Source of the DNA: an uncultured Oscillospiraceae bacterium
Lineage (GTDB): Bacteria; Bacillota; Clostridia; Oscillospirales; Oscillospiraceae
Direction: 5' to 3'
DNA length: 28,357 nt
Assembly: GCA_934590505.1 (NCBI GenBank)
Contig: CAKTPC010000012.1
Location: 1 to 28,357, forward strand
The translations under genes and the position numbers were made by a program. The notes below the pieces were generated by a model that did no database searches, was not told where the DNA came from, and saw only the letters and a list, made by a program, of their open reading frames with translations. Numbering within the stretch: the stretch's first letter is position 1; each line of letters starts with the position of its first letter. This document shows, in pieces, positions 25,781 through 28,357 of the stretch.

Positions 25781-26875
25781 TCAGTACTTGCTGTTGTTAA
25801 GGGAATCGAGGTACATTTTAACCATCATAGCGACCTTAAAGACGATAGCATGGTCGAACTCGCGCAGATCAAGCCCCGTGATCTTCTTGATCTTTTCAAG
25901 CCTGTACACCAGCGTGTTGCGGTGGACGTACAGCTTACGCGAGGTTTCGGAGACGTTGAGGTTATTTTCAAAGAACTTGTTGATAGTCTCCAGAGTATCC
26001 TCGTCCAAGGTTTCTATGGGATTTTTCTTGAATACTTCGTTCAGGAACATCTCGCACAGGGTGGTAGGCAGCTGATAGATAATGCGCCCCAGACCGAGAG
26101 TTTCGTAGTTGATTATTGTCTTTTCGCTTTCGAATACGCGGCCGACCTCAATGGCGACCTGTGCTTCCTTGTATCTGTCGGCAAGCTCGCGCAGATGGTG
26201 CGCGTTAGTGCTGATGCCGATGACGCACTTTATGCCCATCTCTTCTGCAAGAGAGTTCTCGATAGTATGTGCTGCCTTGAGTATCTCCTCGGGGCAGTTG
26301 GTATTCGGCAGAGCCTTGACGAGAACTATATCAGTTTCGTTGATGTTCAGCACGAAGTCCTTCTGCTTGTCCGGGAACAGGCGCTGGATAAGCTCCACCG
26401 CGGCAACATCGGAATTTTCCGTCTGGCGAACCAGCAGAACGACACGCGGCTCATCGGTGACGAAGTGCAGCTCCTTTGCGCGGACATAAACGTCGCCAGG
26501 CAGGATATTGTCGGAGATGATGTTTTTTATGAAGGCAGCCTTGTTGTGCTTTTCCTCATAATTGTTCTTCGCCTCGTTGAAGGCCACCGCCGAAATGGAG
26601 CATATAGTTCTGCTCAGGGAGTCGCTGCCATCGGTAAATGCTGCATAGTCAAACTTTGCGCCGGGCGAAGAGAGGGCGCAGTAAGTTCTTGTTCCGGTAG
26701 AAATGGGATGCTCAGTCCCGTCAAACTCGTAGAGATGAAAGTCGTCCAGTCTGGAGCCTATCATGGCAAGCTCGCTGCACGCGACTACAAAACCCTGCTC
26801 GTCAACGACTCCTATCGTTCTGTCAACGGCATCCTTCAATTGAATGATCACATTCTGAAAAATTCTGCTGGACAT
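25781..26875 (-). CDS. CdaR/PucR-type helix-turn-helix transcriptional regulator
   Basis: 364 residues. The N-terminal half resembles sugar-diacid-recognition regulators (MSSRIFQNVIIQLKDAV..., GVVDEQGFVVACSE). A middle GGDEF-like segment (about 180-280) follows, then a C-terminal PucR-type HTH (about 305-360: NLNVSETSRKLYVHRNTLVY, RLEKIKKITGLDLREF). I start it at ATG 26875 because GGGAGG lies 4 bases upstream and the protein begins as the family does. The frame stays open about 60 codons further, but that stretch is Arg/Ala-rich and unlike protein. It lies directly upstream of ftsE in the same direction, so it may control the division cluster; the ligand is unknown. Confidence 0.82.
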   Translation of the reverse strand: MSSRIFQNVIIQLKDAVDRTIGVVDEQGFVVACSELAMIGSRLDDFHLYEFDGTEHPISTGTRTYCALSSPGAKFDYAAFTDGSDSLSRTICSISAVAFNEAKNNYEEKHNKAAFIKNIISDNILPGDVYVRAKELHFVTDEPRVVLLVRQTENSDVAAVELIQRLFPDKQKDFVLNINETDIVLVKALPNTNCPEEILKAAHTIENSLAEEMGIKCVIGISTNAHHLRELADRYKEAQVAIEVGRVFESEKTIINYETLGLGRIIYQLPTTLCEMFLNEVFKKNPIETLDEDTLETINKFFENNLNVSETSRKLYVHRNTLVYRLEKIKKITGLDLREFDHAIVFKVAMMVKMYLDSLNNSKY

Positions 26876-27117
26876 ATTTCCTCCCTCTTCTGCCGCTGCA
26901 AGCAGCTGTGCCGTACATGCGATCCGTCTGCGGCTCTTTCGGATCGATATGCACGCTGCCCTTCCGCCGAATAAAGCTGGCGGAGCGCCGTATGCCCCGG
27001 CGTTTCTCCCTCGCGCCGGTTCGTTTTTGCTGGAGCTGCCCGCCATATACGGCAATTTGCCGTATATGAACTTCGGCCAATGGTCAATTTACCATACTCC
27101 GCCGATTTTCTTACTAC
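26876..27117 (-). promoter_or_regulatory. Long structured leader of the CdaR/PucR-type regulator gene
   Basis: About 235 bases between the predicted start (near 27111) and the ATG. It is GC-rich, unlike the AT-rich promoter region. Local hairpins are GATCCG/CGGATC (26921-26945) and TCCGCC/GGCGGA (26963-26984), plus the palindrome at 27044-27068. All minus-strand frames are open for long stretches here, which I attribute to composition. Confidence 0.4.
27044..27068. promoter_or_regulatory. Perfect 25-bp palindrome in the regulator leader
   Basis: CATATACGGCAA and TTGCCGTATATG flank a single central T: two perfect 12-base arms with no loop. This symmetry suits a dimeric DNA-binding protein, perhaps autoregulation by the adjacent regulator acting as a roadblock about 45-70 bases downstream of the predicted start. 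Confidence 0.6.
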
Positions 27118-27146
27118 ATAATAACTCCGTTTTATGTAATTTTCAA
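27118..27146 (-). promoter_or_regulatory. Promoter of the CdaR/PucR-type regulator gene
   Basis: TTGAAA (27146-27141), a 17-bp spacer and TATTAT (27123-27118) on the minus strand, in an AT-rich stretch. Confidence 0.6.
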
Positions 27147-27200
27147 TATAAATTCTCGCTTTTTTTTGTGAACTTTTTTCGTCCTATGTTCTTAACAGTC

Positions 27201-27221
27201 AAAAACAGCTTGATTTTCAAG
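27201..27221 (-). terminator. Weak terminator after the pseudouridine synthase gene
   Basis: CTTGA-AAA-TCAAG (5-bp stem) then CTG and five T on the minus strand, 13 bases past the stop at 27234. Confidence 0.45.
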
Positions 27222-27233
27222 GGTTTAATTAAA

Positions 27234-27959
27234 CTAATTGTCCAGAACAAAACTGCCCAACACCTTGGCTATGTCCTCGCTTCCTAGCTCCTTTACCTCT
27301 CCCGGCGCAAGGGCAGGGTCAAGCTCCAGGCTGCCGACAGCGAGCCGGCGCAGCTTCACAACAGGCTTTCTTCTCGATGCCAGCATACGCTTTACCTGAT
27401 GGTACTTGCCTTCCATGACGATAACATGGCAGCGGTTTTCGCCCAGCGGGACGAGCTTTGCAGGAAGGCACTTTGTCCCGTCCCCAAGAATCAATCCTGC
27501 CTCGAACGCAATGACGTCGGTCTCATCCGGAACACCGTCAACCTCGGCGTAATAGAGCTTTTCTATGCCCGACTTCGGTGAGATCACCCGGTGGGCAAAA
27601 TCACCGTCGTTCGTGAGCAGCAGCAGGCCGCTCGTGTCCTTGTCGAGCCGCCCGACAGGGAACAGCCCGATGCGTCGGATATCCGGCGGCAGAATATCAA
27701 GCACCGTTTCCTGACGCTTATCCTCCGTTGCGCTCAGAACGCCCTCGGGCTTATCCATCATGAAATACCGCAGCCGGCTCGTGCACAGCGCAACGCCATC
27801 CACGCATATGGTGTGCCCCTGCTCCTCTATCTTCATGTCAGACTGCACTGCCGCCACGCCGTCGACCGTGACGCGTCCGCTCTTTATCATCAGCCGCAGC
27901 TCGCTTCTGGTTGCAACCCCCAGCTCTGACAGCAGCCTGTCAAGTCTTTTCACCGCCAT
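27234..27959 (-). CDS. RsuA/RluB-family rRNA pseudouridine synthase
   Basis: 241 residues. An N-terminal S4 RNA-binding domain (about 3-48, RLDRLLSELGVATRSELRLM) precedes the pseudouridine synthase domain. The catalytic Asp is in GRLDKDTSGLLLLTNDG (about 103-119), with the family pattern YFMMDKPEGVLSAT and the C-terminal EGKYHQVKRMLASRRKPV. The length and the ATEDKRQETV insertion suit RsuA (16S U516) rather than RluB, but I do not assign a symbol. The ATG has GGAGG 8 bases upstream. It is divergent from the DUF4830-type gene. Confidence 0.9.
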   Translation of the reverse strand: MAVKRLDRLLSELGVATRSELRLMIKSGRVTVDGVAAVQSDMKIEEQGHTICVDGVALCTSRLRYFMMDKPEGVLSATEDKRQETVLDILPPDIRRIGLFPVGRLDKDTSGLLLLTNDGDFAHRVISPKSGIEKLYYAEVDGVPDETDVIAFEAGLILGDGTKCLPAKLVPLGENRCHVIVMEGKYHQVKRMLASRRKPVVKLRRLAVGSLELDPALAPGEVKELGSEDIAKVLGSFVLDN

Positions 27960-27998
27960 AGGCCGTTCCTCCGCAGTGTCGAAGATTTTTGCCCGACT

Positions 27999-28027
27999 AT
28001 TATAGCATACCTGAGCGCAAATTTGAA
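27999..28027 (-). promoter_or_regulatory. Promoter of the pseudouridine synthase gene
   Basis: A perfect TATAAT (28004-27999) with an extended -10 TG, a 17-bp spacer and TTCAAA (28027-28022) on the minus strand. Confidence 0.65.
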
Positions 28028-28028
28028 T

Positions 28029-28157
28029 AGCTTATCTCAGGGCGACTGCATCTGTATGCGGCTGCCTTTGCAGCACACTCTGTTATCTCCATCTGCCGCT
28101 TATGGAGATCCGTTTCCTCCGGTGCTGACTTTGCAAGCGGCAGAATGGAGATAAGCT
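28029..28157 (+). promoter_or_regulatory. Leader with competing stem-loops that can mask the Shine-Dalgarno of the DUF4830-type gene
   Basis: The 3' arm AAGCGGCAGAATGGAGATAA (28135-28154) contains the GGAG ribosome site. It pairs with 28083-28101 (19 bp, one bulged A). Its end GAGATAAGCT (28148-28157) also pairs perfectly with AGCTTATCTC at 28029-28038. A second ATGGAGAT (28102-28109) pairs with ATCTCCAT (28085-28092). A small GCTGC/GCAGC hairpin lies at 28061-28074. These pairings exclude one another, as in RNA switches. No plus-strand promoter could be identified. Confidence 0.6.
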
Positions 28158-28357
28158 ATGGCGCAAAAGTGTTCAGGGTTTACTAAGAAAAAAGCCCTCT
28201 TTATTGTCTTGGGCTCGGGTATTCTCATACTGCTGCTGATAGGTCTGCGCGCTGTGTTCACCCACAGCCCGGAATTTGACCTTTCCACGCTCGACGGGCG
28301 CGAAGCCTTCCTCAACTCCCTCGGCTGGGAGATCGACAGAAGCACCGAGGAGTTCAG
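28158..28357 (+). CDS. DUF4830-type membrane-anchored protein, N-terminus (partial)
   Basis: The first 66 codons; the gene runs off the right edge. A basic N-terminus (MAQKCSGFTKKK) leads into one hydrophobic segment (about residues 13-31), probably a membrane anchor or signal, then an extracellular start with DGREAFLNSLGWEID. This resembles the opening of DUF4830 proteins, whose function is unknown. GGAG lies 7 bases before the ATG and sits inside a long hairpin arm (see 28029-28157). It is divergent from the pseudouridine synthase gene. Confidence 0.6.
   Translation, partial: MAQKCSGFTKKKALFIVLGSGILILLLIGLRAVFTHSPEFDLSTLDGREAFLNSLGWEIDRSTEEF

Noticed and set aside
25109..26974. A 621-codon plus-strand open frame
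   Set aside because: It is entirely antisense to ftsE and the regulator gene, has no family-like motifs, and reflects their codon composition.
26876..27055. A longer N-terminus for the CdaR/PucR-type regulator
   Set aside because: The extra 60 codons are Arg/Ala-rich without family similarity, all frames are open there, and the GGGAGG before ATG 26875 marks the start.

Overview
The window is a gene-dense stretch of a bacterial chromosome with about half GC content. It is most likely from a Gram-positive Clostridia member, probably the Oscillospiraceae/Ruminococcaceae group. This is an inference from gene content: the tgt-yajC-TIGR04086 cluster, ftsE-ftsX followed by PcsB-type M23 peptidases and an S41 protein, a surface protein with S-layer homology repeats, a lysyl-tRNA synthetase carrying a C-terminal EMAP/Trbp111 domain, and a DUF4830-type protein. 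Strong AGGAGG-type ribosome sites and frequent TTG/GTG starts agree. Almost every gene lies on the minus strand, so the biological order runs from high to low coordinates. The only plus-strand genes are a PAP2 phosphatase (16911-17558) and the DUF4830-type gene that runs off the right edge.

Right part (20100-28357): an RsuA-type pseudouridine synthase diverges from the DUF4830-type gene. Next comes a CdaR/PucR-type regulator with a long, hairpin-rich leader containing a perfect 25-bp palindrome. It is followed by a cell-wall/division cluster: ftsE, ftsX, two tandem coiled-coil + LytM (M23) hydrolases, and a membrane-anchored PDZ/S41 protein that has lost its catalytic serine. FtsEX is known to gate this type of hydrolase at the septum. 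A perfect-consensus promoter, with its -35 box overlapping the S41 stop codon, then drives greA-lysS.

Middle (8950-17600): PAP2 and lysS converge on a shared terminator. An S-layer homology protein precedes a DNA repair/translation operon, uvrB-polA-rimI-tsaD-radC, with several stop/start overlaps or near contacts. Left part (1-8950): tRNA-Thr(CGU) with its own promoter and terminator, an orphan short transcription unit, a frameshifted gene remnant, sbcD-sbcC, a promoter plus tRNA-tail plus terminator cassette with no tRNA body, tgt-yajC-TIGR04086, a membrane protein with xerD, and the first codons of ruvC.

I see no CRISPR array, insertion sequence, prophage or defence operon. The unusual signals are mostly small-scale RNA and regulatory structures: Shine-Dalgarno sequences buried in long hairpins before the TIGR04086 and DUF4830-type genes, the orphan transcript at 8188-8299, the tRNA-less cassette at 3826-3921, the DnaA-box-like cluster at 8796-8825, and the apparent S41 pseudoprotease in the FtsEX cluster.
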